A stretch of DNA of 64,000 bases from Alkalihalobacillus bogoriensis ATCC BAA-922 (GTDB taxonomy: Bacteria > Bacillota > Bacilli > Bacillales > Bacillaceae_F). The notes beneath the pieces were generated by a model. The model ran no database searches. It was not told the DNA's origin and was given only the letters and a program-made list of their open reading frames with translations. Shown one piece after another: positions 1 through 7,481 of the stretch. The position numbers and the translations under genes were made by a program. Location of the stretch: the NCBI RefSeq assembly GCF_000621445.1, contig NZ_JHYI01000010.1, positions 186,001 to 250,000 of the forward strand. Reading direction: 5' to 3'. Within the stretch, counting starts at the first letter, position 1. Each line of letters starts with the position of its first letter.

Positions 1-125
1 GAATGAAGATGATATGGCTTCGAATCATTATGATTGGCTTATTATCAACGAGTGCGATTAGTATTTTTTTATTTCAAGCAATTGAATTTACAAATGCAAT
101 CGTTGGTCTTTATAAAACAAAATAG
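1..125 (+). CDS. Partial or very small hydrophobic peptide, unknown
   Basis: The reading frame is open from the window edge to a TAG at 123-125. An ATG lies at 3-5, but no ribosome binding site can be judged because the upstream sequence is missing. The translated end is hydrophobic (LRIIMIGLLSTSAISIFLF) and looks like a membrane segment followed by a short polar tail ending GLYKTK. It is probably the C-terminus of a membrane protein that begins outside the window, or a 40-residue membrane peptide. No family is recognised. The next feature downstream is a terminator at 214-240, about 90 bp after the stop. Confidence 0.4.
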   Translation, partial: MKMIWLRIIMIGLLSTSAISIFLFQAIEFTNAIVGLYKTK

Positions 126-213
126 ACGGGTATTCACCACTTCCCTTTTATTATCAAATTGCGATTTCAAAGTTGTGAATATTAAGTCAAGAAAGATTCT
201 TTATTCACAAAGT

Positions 214-240
214 AAAGAGGGACCATTGGTCCCTCTTTTT
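214..240. terminator. Intrinsic terminator, bidirectional
   Basis: An 11-bp perfect stem (AAAGAGGGACC, loop ATT, GGTCCCTCTTT) is followed by a T-run. It sits between the partial plus-strand frame and the 3' end of the minus-strand glpD, so it can serve both. Confidence 0.9.
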
Positions 241-358
241 TATTAAGAAGAAAGTATAAAAAATTTAGGTGTAGCAATGAAGTATTGAAAGCTATTTCAA
301 GAAGAGCGAAGGCTCCGCACTTCGCTAGAATCGAAAAGACGCTCCCGCGTTTTTCTTA
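241..358 (+). repeat. Dispersed intergenic repeat, copy A (short form)
   Basis: The core GAAGAGCGAAGGCTCCGCAC, then TTCGCT, GAAAAGACGCTC and CGTTTTTCTTA, recurs at 7302, 25542, 31556 and (reversed) 37713. This copy lacks the roughly 64-bp internal segment present in the long copies. Its right end stops 2 bp before the glpD stop codon (361-363). Read on the minus strand, AGCGAAG and CTTCGCT form a 7-bp hairpin. Confidence 0.85.
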
Positions 359-360
359 TG

Positions 361-2028
361 TTAAATAATTTTCTTTTCCTTCTCAACCCTGTCATCAATC
401 GCATTTTGTGCGTAATAAATTTCGGATTGCAAGTATTCCTTGTGCCTTTTTGTTTGTTCATCATCCCATTGGAATTCTTCTTTCATATAGGCAATAACCG
501 CTTCTTTCCACTGTAGTACCCAATCAATATTGAAGAATAACGCTGCCGTACGCCGGTTGAAAAAATCGATAGGACTTGATGCCATTTCTTCTTCGATAGC
601 GTATGTTAATTGAGCAAATACTGTTGGAGTTAATGGCTGTTCTGTTTCATTTGCCTGTTGTATTCGTACAAAGATCGAATCAACATTAGACCCGTATAAA
701 GAGACTAATCGCTCTGCTTCACTTTCTGTTAATCCAATGGAAATCCCTTCTTTTGTTTTCTCCTTTTTAAATTTTTCAAACGAAGGTCCAACATCTCCAC
801 CAGAAAGAATGATTTGGTCTGTTGTACAACGTTGTTCATTTCCTAATTCTTTCGCTACATAATCAACAATCCGCTCCGCCATTTTTCGATAGCCCGTTAA
901 TTTACCGCCTGCAATCGAAATTAAACCGGAATTTGAAAAGAAGATCTCATCTTTTCTCGAAATTTCTGATGCGCTTTTTCCTTCTTCATGAATAAGTGGG
1001 CGTAAACCTACCCAACTCGATTCAATATCGGTTTTTGTAAGGTTAATTGACGGAAACATATAATTGACAGCATCAATAATATAATCACGATCTTTTTTTG
1101 TCACTCGTGGGTGGGCGATGTCACCTTCATAAAATGTGTCTGTTGTTCCTACATATGTTTTCCCTTGCCTTGGAATGGCAAAGACCATTCGTCCGTCATG
1201 TTCAGTATCAAAATATACAGCTTGTTTTAACGGAAATCGTTTTCCATCGATAACAAGGTGGATACCTTTAGTTAGATGAAGATATTTTTGTTTTTTAGAT
1301 TTATCTTTTTCTCTTAACGTATCAACCCATGGTCCTGCCGCATTTACTATTTTTTTCGCGTAAATCTCATGTTCTAAATTGTTTAAAGTATCCAATACTT
1401 TAACACCGACAACTTGATTATCACGGTAAATAAAATCAAGTGCTTTTACATAATTAATTGCTAAAGTTCCACGTGCCACCGCCTCTTTGATCACTTCCAA
1501 TGTCAACCGAGCATCATCGGTTCGATACTCGACATATATTCCGCCACCTTTTAATTTATCTTCGCGAATTAATGGTTCCTTTTGTAACGTTTCTTCTCTT
1601 GAAAGCATTTTTCTTCGTTCGTGTTTATGAACACCAGCAAGTGCATCATATACTTTTAACCCGATCGATGTTGCTGTTTTCCCAAAGGTCCCTCCTTTAA
1701 TCATTGGGAGTAACATCCACTCTGGTGTTGTAACATGTGGTGCATTTCGATAAACAATCGCTCGTTCTTTTCCGACTTCTGATACTAGCTTAATTTCAAA
1801 CTGCTTTAAATATCGAAGTCCCCCATGAACTAATTTTGTTGAGCGACTAGACGTTCCTGCTGCAAAGTCTTGCATGTCAATGACTCCAGTTTTTAACCCT
1901 CGTACTTGCGCATCTAGTGCTATACCAGCACCAGTAATTCCACCACCGATTACTAATAAATCGAGTTCATTTGATTTCATCTCTTCCAAATATGTTGAAC
2001 GCTGTTTGCTTGAAAATCGTTGTTTCAT
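361..2028 (-). CDS. glpD: Aerobic glycerol-3-phosphate dehydrogenase
   Basis: This FAD-dependent enzyme oxidises sn-glycerol-3-phosphate to dihydroxyacetone phosphate at the inner face of the membrane and passes electrons to quinone. The protein is 555 residues, normal for Bacillus GlpD. Visible features are the FAD-binding GGGITGAG near residue 32, AGTSSRSTKLVHGGLRYL, the central GPWVDTLREKD and YVGTTDT segments, and IAGGKLTGYRKMAE near the C-terminal third. An upstream ATG at 2037 touches the Shine-Dalgarno GAGAGG, so the ATG at 2028 (9 nt spacing) is preferred. It is monocistronic, with a GlpP-type leader hairpin upstream and its own sigma-A promoter. Repeat copy A and the terminator at 214 lie in its 3' region. 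The assignment is close to certain. Confidence 0.97.
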   Translation of the reverse strand: MKQRFSSKQRSTYLEEMKSNELDLLVIGGGITGAGIALDAQVRGLKTGVIDMQDFAAGTSSRSTKLVHGGLRYLKQFEIKLVSEVGKERAIVYRNAPHVTTPEWMLLPMIKGGTFGKTATSIGLKVYDALAGVHKHERRKMLSREETLQKEPLIREDKLKGGGIYVEYRTDDARLTLEVIKEAVARGTLAINYVKALDFIYRDNQVVGVKVLDTLNNLEHEIYAKKIVNAAGPWVDTLREKDKSKKQKYLHLTKGIHLVIDGKRFPLKQAVYFDTEHDGRMVFAIPRQGKTYVGTTDTFYEGDIAHPRVTKKDRDYIIDAVNYMFPSINLTKTDIESSWVGLRPLIHEEGKSASEISRKDEIFFSNSGLISIAGGKLTGYRKMAERIVDYVAKELGNEQRCTTDQIILSGGDVGPSFEKFKKEKTKEGISIGLTESEAERLVSLYGSNVDSIFVRIQQANETEQPLTPTVFAQLTYAIEEEMASSPIDFFNRRTAALFFNIDWVLQWKEAVIAYMKEEFQWDDEQTKRHKEYLQSEIYYAQNAIDDRVEKEKKII

Positions 2029-2065
2029 GATGAACATCCTCTCTCATTTAAAATCCCATGTGGAT

Positions 2066-2123
2066 ACAAAAAGAGACCACAACATCTCAAAATGAAATTC
2101 AGTTTGAGTGCTGTGGTCTCTCA
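2066..2123 (-). promoter_or_regulatory. glpD leader terminator, probable GlpP antitermination site
   Basis: On the minus strand AGAGACCACAGC...CTCAAA pairs with TTTGAGATGTTGTGGTCTCT, followed by TTTTTG. This strong intrinsic terminator lies within the 5' untranslated region about 40 nt before the glpD start. In B. subtilis the glpD leader carries such a terminator, relieved by GlpP bound to glycerol-3-phosphate. The structure is seen directly; GlpP control is inferred from that precedent. Confidence 0.8.
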
Positions 2124-2154
2124 TATGCTCCGGACCAATTATTAACCTACCTTT

Positions 2155-2182
2155 ATTATACTTGATTTATATAATTAATCAA
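2155..2182 (-). promoter_or_regulatory. glpD sigma-A promoter
   Basis: On the minus strand TTGATT (2177-2182) and TATAAT (2155-2160) are separated by 16 bp. This predicts a start site near 2148 and a leader of about 120 nt that contains the terminator hairpin. Confidence 0.7.
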
Positions 2183-2203
2183 TAAAAAAATTAGTATTAA
2201 CAT

Positions 2204-2270
2204 GCATTACTGCATTACTAGTCATATAATAACGGGGCATATGTCATATTTTTAGTCATATCTAGTCATA
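2204..2270 (+). promoter_or_regulatory. Direct-repeat array upstream of the glycosyltransferase gene
   Basis: TAGTCATA occurs at 2219, 2253 and 2263, and the related ATGTCATA at 2241. Two adjacent GCATTACT copies lie at 2204 and 2212. Spacings of 22, 12 and 10 bp are close to whole helical turns, as in arrays bound by response regulators. The regulator is unknown. Confidence 0.45.
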
Positions 2271-2375
2271 AATCCAAAAATTTTACTAACGAATATAACC
2301 ATCACATGATAGAATAATAGTATTATTTACCGAAAAATGTCGTTTAATGAAGAATGAAAAAGGAGAAAGACACCG

Positions 2376-3728
2376 ATGAATATGAAAATGCCAACGATAT
2401 TTAAACCAGTTGAAAAACCGCCACGACCAAAGCGCTATATTCCCGTCAGTCAAAAGTTTACGTACAGTCATATTGTTGCGATGATATGGATGATAACTTC
2501 CATCGCCATATCATTGCCGTGGGTTTATCAATTAGGGGCTTATATCACCGTTCCTATTGCCCTACTAATAATCGCAGGAATTGCTTATATCCCTGGATAT
2601 TTTAATGCGTTTATGGTTTCAAGTTTGTTGTTTGATAAACAGCCTGTTATTAAAGAATCATTTCCAACCGAGCCAATTACGATTTTAATTGCTTGTTATA
2701 ATGAAGAAAAAGGAATTGAAATGACGTTAGAATATATAAAAAAACAAGATTACACTGGTGATGTTCGAGTCATTGTCATTGATAATAATTCATCAGATAA
2801 GACAGCAGAAATTGCAATGTCAGCCGGGGTTGAACTTGAAATGAATGTTAAAGTTATTCAAGAACCAAACCCTGGAAAGCATCATGCATTAAACACAGCG
2901 CTCAACTACGTCGACACAGATTTAGTCATTACATTAGATGCTGATACACTACTTCAAAAATCAGCTGTACGAAAAATTGTAGGAAGAATGATTAGTTCCC
3001 CTTCCGATGTTTGTGCTGTGGCAGGTACAGTTTTAGTCCGCAATAGTCGAGGGAAATTTTTGGCAAAAATGCAAGAGTGGGATTATTTCTTAGGTATTGC
3101 AAGCATTAAACGCCTTCAAGGGTTATTTCAAGGAACTCTTGTTGCTCAAGGTGCTTTCTCGATTTATGAAACGAATGCTGTACGGTTAGTGAATGGTTGG
3201 CCAGATGCTATCGGCGAAGATATCGTGTTAACTTGGCGCCTGCTTTCAAATAATCGAAAAGTATATTTTGAACCAATGGCGGTTGCTTTTACAGAAGTTC
3301 CAGAATCATTTCGTCACTTTTTCAGGCAGCGTAGTCGTTGGGCAAGAGGGATGGTCGAAGCATTAAAAGTCGTAAAACCATGGCAGCAATCTTCTCCTTA
3401 TACAAAGTATTTAACTGGTGCAAATTTAGTAATGCCATACTTAGATATTGTGTACACATTAATATGGATTCCAGGATTAGTATTAGCGTTGTTTGGTTAC
3501 TATTGGATTGTTGGAGCTTATACTCTCCTCGTTTTACCTTTAGCAATGCTAGTTAATTATATTTTGTATCGCTACCAAAAACATGTATTTGAAGAATTGA
3601 ACCTGTATATTAGAAAAAATATATTAGGCTTTATAGCGTTTGTGTTGTTTTATCAAATCTTGATGAGTCCAATATCAGTTTGGGGCTATTGTCAGGAAGT
3701 ATTTAAACTAAAACGAATATGGAAATAA
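2376..3728 (+). CDS. Membrane glycosyltransferase, family 2
   Basis: This is a processive-type GT2 glycosyltransferase of the BcsA/IcaA/NodC kind, expected to polymerise or transfer a sugar from a nucleotide-sugar at the membrane. Of 450 residues, two membrane helices lie at about 35-75 and two or three more at about 350-440. The cytoplasmic GT-A domain between them shows ILIACYNEEKG, ITLDADT (the metal-binding DxD), GEDIVLTWR (catalytic ED) and QRSRWARG (the QxxRW acceptor-site motif). The start ATG follows AAAGGAGAAAG. The gene stands alone, without recognisable polysaccharide-export or deacetylase partners nearby, so the polymer cannot be named. A direct-repeat array lies about 110 bp upstream. 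Family assignment is firm; substrate is unknown. Confidence 0.9.
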   Translation: MNMKMPTIFKPVEKPPRPKRYIPVSQKFTYSHIVAMIWMITSIAISLPWVYQLGAYITVPIALLIIAGIAYIPGYFNAFMVSSLLFDKQPVIKESFPTEPITILIACYNEEKGIEMTLEYIKKQDYTGDVRVIVIDNNSSDKTAEIAMSAGVELEMNVKVIQEPNPGKHHALNTALNYVDTDLVITLDADTLLQKSAVRKIVGRMISSPSDVCAVAGTVLVRNSRGKFLAKMQEWDYFLGIASIKRLQGLFQGTLVAQGAFSIYETNAVRLVNGWPDAIGEDIVLTWRLLSNNRKVYFEPMAVAFTEVPESFRHFFRQRSRWARGMVEALKVVKPWQQSSPYTKYLTGANLVMPYLDIVYTLIWIPGLVLALFGYYWIVGAYTLLVLPLAMLVNYILYRYQKHVFEELNLYIRKNILGFIAFVLFYQILMSPISVWGYCQEVFKLKRIWK

Positions 3729-3729
3729 G

Positions 3730-3770
3730 AAAAAAAGGAGTCCGACGATACAAAGTCAGGACTCCTTTTT
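3730..3770. terminator. Bidirectional intrinsic terminator
   Basis: A 13-bp perfect stem AAAAAAGGAGTCC / GGACTCCTTTTTT with a 15-nt loop lies between the convergent glycosyltransferase and small zinc-ribbon genes. Confidence 0.92.
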
Positions 3771-3782
3771 TCTTATCGAAAC

Positions 3783-3998
3783 TTAATGAATCATTTTCTT
3801 GCAATGTGGGCATAAGCATTTGTCCGGGTTACGAGCAACAATGACCCCACAATGTGTACAAGCATTTGGTTTTGGTGTCGCAAGCTCTTTTGGACCACCG
3901 AATAACCTGTAATCTGGCCTCATGACATGACCGAGAGCAAAGTAAACACAAACTGCCGGGATTAGTGAAGCAATCAGAATTGCAATTGTAAATGCCAA
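3783..3998 (-). CDS. Small membrane protein with zinc-ribbon tail, unknown
   Basis: The product is 71 residues. A single hydrophobic segment (about residues 2-25) is followed by a polar linker and a treble-clef-like zinc ribbon: CTHC (about 47-50) and CPHC (about 63-66), with a third cysteine just before the second pair. The start is TTG, chosen because GGGAGG lies 9 nt upstream; no ATG is available. It converges on the glycosyltransferase gene and shares its terminator. Such proteins are often membrane-anchored accessory or sensing factors, but I do not recognise a named family and assign no function. Confidence 0.7.
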   Translation of the reverse strand: MAFTIAILIASLIPAVCVYFALGHVMRPDYRLFGGPKELATPKPNACTHCGVIVARNPDKCLCPHCKKMIH

Positions 3999-4073
3999 TT
4001 CACTCTTCCTCCCTGCTGACCTTATATCGTTAGTATCTATAGTATACCTAAATTACAGTTGTTGTGCCATTCG

Positions 4074-4562
4074 CTACTCTATAGAAAAAGTTGTTTCGTA
4101 TACGATGCCAAGATGACGATATGTAATCATAACTTCGTATATGGTTTCGTTGTGGATTAATGTTAATCCGTAAATCGTGTCATCTTCTGTTATAGTTCCA
4201 GCTTCGATATGATTAAAATGTTCAGCTGCGATTGTATTTGGTTTAATTGTGACCTCAGACAAATCTTTAAACGTATATTCGGTTTCTTCCTGACCCTCAA
4301 ATTGTTCAGGAATCATAAATCCTTTAGGATGGTAACTCTCTTGAATTTTCATTTGGGCTGGCGTAACATTGTGATTGACGAAGACTTCCTCTATTTTAAT
4401 CTGGCCGAATGAACTTTTATTGCCGAGTCTTATAAGCTGTACATCTCCATCTAACGAAGAACCATTTTGAATCGTTTCTAATGGTGGGTTTAATTTTAAA
4501 AATAAGAAAATGCTTGCGACTATGATAAGTAAAATGATAATGAAAATCATTACTTTTTTCAA
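4074..4562 (-). CDS. Membrane-anchored extracytoplasmic hypothetical protein
   Basis: The product is 162 residues. A lysine-containing start is followed by a strongly hydrophobic segment (about residues 4-24) without a lipobox, then a soluble domain of about 135 residues rich in beta-forming residues. The likely topology is an N-terminal anchor with the domain outside the membrane. The start is TTG preceded by GAGGAGG with 7 nt spacing. There is no recognised motif or catalytic signature, and the gene is monocistronic. I do not recognise the family. Confidence 0.6.
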   Translation of the reverse strand: MKKVMIFIIILLIIVASIFLFLKLNPPLETIQNGSSLDGDVQLIRLGNKSSFGQIKIEEVFVNHNVTPAQMKIQESYHPKGFMIPEQFEGQEETEYTFKDLSEVTIKPNTIAAEHFNHIEAGTITEDDTIYGLTLIHNETIYEVMITYRHLGIVYETTFSIE

Positions 4563-4699
4563 AACAATTCCTCCTCAATTTCTCCAAGTTGATGTTTTTT
4601 CCTTTTATATTACCATATAAAATGGTAATTTCCTTAAAATCCCACAAATTTTCCTGTTTTAAAATAATGTCCTACGATTTTTGAGGTAAATTATAATAA

Positions 4700-4732
4700 A
4701 AACACCTACCAAATAAAAAACGATAGGTGTTT
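4700..4732 (-). terminator. Intrinsic terminator of the FAD dehydrogenase gene
   Basis: AAACACCTA pairs with TAGGTGTTT around a 15-nt loop. On the minus strand the stem runs into a short T-rich tract. Confidence 0.75.
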
Positions 4733-4747
4733 GTGCACTATTTATTA

Positions 4748-6178
4748 TTACAGTCTTTTGGCCATATTGCGAGCGATCCAAACTCCGGCCGCTCCTGCTT
4801 GAGCAAGTCCTCTCGTAATTCCTGCTCCATCACCACCACAATATAATCCTTGAATTTCCGTTTCAAATTCCTCTGTTAGTTTCGGTCTGGCTGAGTAGAA
4901 TTTTGCTTCAACACCATAAAATAAAGTATGTTCTGAAGCTAGTCCTGGCGTCACTTTATCTAACGCTTCGACCATTTCAACAAGGCTTTTCATCGTATTG
5001 TAAGGAAGCACAAGGCCTAAATCACCTGGAACCGCTTCTTTTAATGTCGGCTCTAGGAAACCCTCTTGAATTCGCTTCTCCGTTGAACGTCTTCCTTTCA
5101 TAATATCACCAAATTTTTGAACGATAACGCCGCCGTTTGATAAATCATTGGCACGTTTACAAATTTCTCTAGCATATTCATTTGGTTTATCAAATGGTTC
5201 TGTAAATTTATGAGAAACAAGTAAGGCGAAATTTGTATTTTTTGATCCTAACGCAGGGTCTTTATAAGAGTGTCCATTCGCTGCCATAATGCCACTATGG
5301 TTTTCTACTACAACATGGCCAGAGGGATTGCTACAAAATGTTCTGACTTGTGTCCCGACAGATGTGTTAAAAATGAATTTTCCTTCATATAAATGTTCAT
5401 TGATTTCTCTCATGACAACATCTGATGTTTCTACACGTACCCCAACATCCACTTGATTATTGTACATTTTTAATTTTCTCTTTTTGAGAATGTTCGTTAG
5501 CCATGCTGAGCCGTCTCTTCCTGGTGCAATCATGACATAATCACTGAAAACCTCGGTTTCGTTTTTTAAGGCGATTCCATATATTTTATGCTTTCCGTCG
5601 ATTTTTTCCGTTAAAATATCTTTTACTTCTGTTTTGTACATCATGTCGATTTTATCTTTTAAATATTCATAAATCGATTTTAAAATTTCTAAGTTTTGTT
5701 CTGTTCCTAAGTGACGAACTTCTGCTCGCAATAATTTTAACCCTGCTCCATACCCTTTTTGTTCAATTTCTCTTACCTTTTCCGTTGTAGGGTCTGTAAT
5801 GGTATTTGTTGCGCCATGTTTTAAATTGATCTCATCGACATATCGGATTAATTCGACGACTTTGGATGGTTGTAAATAATCGGTCATCCAACCGCCAAAT
5901 TCTGTAGTAATATTAAATTTTCCATCACTATATGCCCCAGCCCCACCAAAACCATTGGTGATCGAACAGGCAGGCAAACAGCCAGCAAAGTCTTTTTTAC
6001 CTGCTGGAGGTGGACAAAATTGAATTTTCTCTTCTAAGATCGGACAATTTCTTCGGTAAATATCGTGTCCTTTATCTATAAGTAACACTTTTGCATTTGG
6101 TTTTTTTTCTAATAGTTCATAACTAGCGAAAATCCCAGCTGGACCAGCTCCAACAATAATAGCATCATATTTGTTCAT
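4748..6178 (-). CDS. FAD-dependent dehydrogenase, COG2509 type
   Basis: This 476-residue flavoprotein belongs to the uncharacterised FAD-dependent dehydrogenase group. Visible features are the N-terminal Rossmann motif IIVGAGPAGIFASYEL, a cysteine-bearing segment RRNCPILEEKIQFCPPP, GCLPACSITNGFGGAGAYSDGK, and the C-terminal FAD-closing GLYCGGDGAGITRGLAQA. ATG follows GGGGGAA. It is monocistronic, with its own promoter, a purine-type riboswitch in the leader and a terminator. The riboswitch implies a link to purine metabolism or purine damage; that is inference, because the reaction of this protein group is not known to me. The assignment as a flavoprotein oxidoreductase is firm. Confidence 0.88.
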   Translation of the reverse strand: MNKYDAIIVGAGPAGIFASYELLEKKPNAKVLLIDKGHDIYRRNCPILEEKIQFCPPPAGKKDFAGCLPACSITNGFGGAGAYSDGKFNITTEFGGWMTDYLQPSKVVELIRYVDEINLKHGATNTITDPTTEKVREIEQKGYGAGLKLLRAEVRHLGTEQNLEILKSIYEYLKDKIDMMYKTEVKDILTEKIDGKHKIYGIALKNETEVFSDYVMIAPGRDGSAWLTNILKKRKLKMYNNQVDVGVRVETSDVVMREINEHLYEGKFIFNTSVGTQVRTFCSNPSGHVVVENHSGIMAANGHSYKDPALGSKNTNFALLVSHKFTEPFDKPNEYAREICKRANDLSNGGVIVQKFGDIMKGRRSTEKRIQEGFLEPTLKEAVPGDLGLVLPYNTMKSLVEMVEALDKVTPGLASEHTLFYGVEAKFYSARPKLTEEFETEIQGLYCGGDGAGITRGLAQAGAAGVWIARNMAKRL

Positions 6179-6217
6179 TTTAATTCCCCCATGAATGTTG
6201 ATCTACTTTTGGACAGC

Positions 6218-6318
6218 AAAAAACCTAACGTAAACGGAGCATTCCTGTCCCGTTCGTAGTTAGGAATTATCGGTTCCTTCTAGAGACCCTCAAACCTTAT
6301 TATTGAGGATATACGAAC
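6218..6318 (-). promoter_or_regulatory. Purine riboswitch, guanine-type specificity base, predicted ON switch
   Basis: On the minus strand, P1 is GTTCGTA (6312-6318) with TACGAAC (6252-6258). P2 is CCTCAA/TTGAGG with loop TAATAAGGT. J2/3 is GTCTCTAG. P3 is AGGAA/TTCCT with loop CCGATAA. J3/1 is AACTACG, whose C corresponds to C74 of guanine riboswitches. Downstream, CCTAAC...GAACGG (containing the P3 and P1 3' strands) pairs with CCGTTT...GTTAGG followed by TTTTTT (6218-6264). Aptamer and terminator are therefore mutually exclusive, so ligand should allow read-through. The core departs from consensus at J1/2 (UAUAUCC) and at the J2/3-P3 junction (CUAGA in place of CUACC). Confidence 0.88.
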
Positions 6319-6332
6319 TATCACAATTTTTT

Positions 6333-6360
6333 ATTATAAACGAAATTTTATAAGTGTCAA
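6333..6360 (-). promoter_or_regulatory. Sigma-A promoter of the riboswitch-FAD dehydrogenase unit
   Basis: On the minus strand there is a consensus TTGACA (6355-6360), a 16-bp spacer and TATAAT (6333-6338). The predicted start is just upstream of the riboswitch P1. Confidence 0.85.
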
Positions 6361-6515
6361 TATCAATTTATGGTTTTTATTCGTGTTTTATATTGATATT
6401 TTGTAAAAAAGTAAAAAATCTCACTGCGATAACATTAAAATCCGAACATTGGTGCATTTTGATTTAATTCTCATTCCTATATGGTATGATGAAAGAAAAA
6501 TGTGGAAGTGAAAAC

Positions 6516-7247
6516 ATGGCTAGTCAATATTCTGTTATTCGTTGTTCATATGAGAATTTTTCTATACGAAAAGATGAAGAATTCGTATTGATTCATGAAT
6601 TAAAGGTGCATCTTTATGTAAATGGCGAAAAACTAACAATTACTTATAGCTTGATAAAGGAAGATAAATGCTGGGGGTTTACAGATGCATTTGATTGTGA
6701 CAATCAAGCTAGGCCTGGAATCCTATCGTTTTCTGAAATTGAAGATTTACTTCTTTATGAACCAAATATAAAACGAATGAAGGAAGAAATTGAAATGAGG
6801 TTGTATAATCGAACACTGCCGCTTACAAAAATATACGAGCCACAGAATTATTCTCCATATGACTTTGTCGATTTTCAAAACAAATGCAAACACATTGCGC
6901 AATCTTATAAACTACCCTATACGGTGCTCACGTTTGAACAATTAGGTTATACAAGTTTTAATACAGTCAAACTTCACTTTCGCAAAGGTCCACTTTATCT
7001 TTTATGTAACCATTATCGTGTTGCTTTCGTAAAGGACCTTGACAATTATCCGTTTGTATTCTTTGACGATAGTGAACTTGCTAAATGTTTCGGTCTGCCA
7101 TATGAAGTATTATCTGTCCAATTTTTAAATCAACCTTTGAACATAGAGGATATTGTTACAGGGGTTGAGGAGTTTGATGTGGAGTATTATGTTTCTCATT
7201 TTTTACCGAAAACAAATGGAGAGTTTTTATTTAATTTTTGGGATTAA
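6516..7247 (+). CDS. Conserved-looking hypothetical protein, unknown
   Basis: The product is 243 residues, soluble, with no signal peptide, no membrane segment and no motif I recognise. It is rich in aromatic residues (many Tyr and Phe) and ends in FLFNFWD. An in-frame ATG exists at 6486, but the ATG at 6516 follows GGAAGTG at good spacing and is preferred. The gene has a strong terminator directly after it and repeat copy B beyond that. It lies alone between the riboswitch-controlled dehydrogenase and the ribonucleotide reductase operon. Length and coding pattern support a real gene; function is unassigned. Confidence 0.7.
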   Translation: MASQYSVIRCSYENFSIRKDEEFVLIHELKVHLYVNGEKLTITYSLIKEDKCWGFTDAFDCDNQARPGILSFSEIEDLLLYEPNIKRMKEEIEMRLYNRTLPLTKIYEPQNYSPYDFVDFQNKCKHIAQSYKLPYTVLTFEQLGYTSFNTVKLHFRKGPLYLLCNHYRVAFVKDLDNYPFVFFDDSELAKCFGLPYEVLSVQFLNQPLNIEDIVTGVEEFDVEYYVSHFLPKTNGEFLFNFWD

Positions 7248-7262
7248 CGTCTTATTAGTAAA

Positions 7263-7300
7263 AAGAAGTTTGAGCTTTTCAAAAGCCCAAACTTCTTTTT
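7263..7300. terminator. Bidirectional intrinsic terminator
   Basis: AAGAAGTTTG-A-GCTTTT pairs with AAAAGC-CC-AAACTTCTT, followed by T-run. It lies between convergent transcripts. Confidence 0.88.
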
Positions 7301-7301
7301 T

Positions 7302-7481
7302 AAAAGATAAATAAGTATAGAATTTTTGGTCTAGCACCGAAGCTTTCAAAGCTTATTCAAGAAGAGCGAAGGCTGCGCACCTGAGCATTTCACCCCAAGA
7401 AGAGTACTTGTGGTTCACTGTCAAAAGTGGGCAGGGCTCCGCACTTCGCTTGAAACGAAAAGACGCTCCGCGTTTTTCTTA
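7302..7481 (+). repeat. Dispersed intergenic repeat, copy B (long form)
   Basis: This is the full-length copy. The left end is AAAAGATAA and the right end is CGTTTTTCTTA. Internal direct repeats GGCTGCGCAC (7371-7380) and GGCTCCGCAC (7435-7444) are 64 bp apart; losing one copy plus the intervening DNA yields the short form. The terminal TTA of the repeat (7479-7481) is the stop codon of the flavodoxin gene read on the minus strand. Confidence 0.88.
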
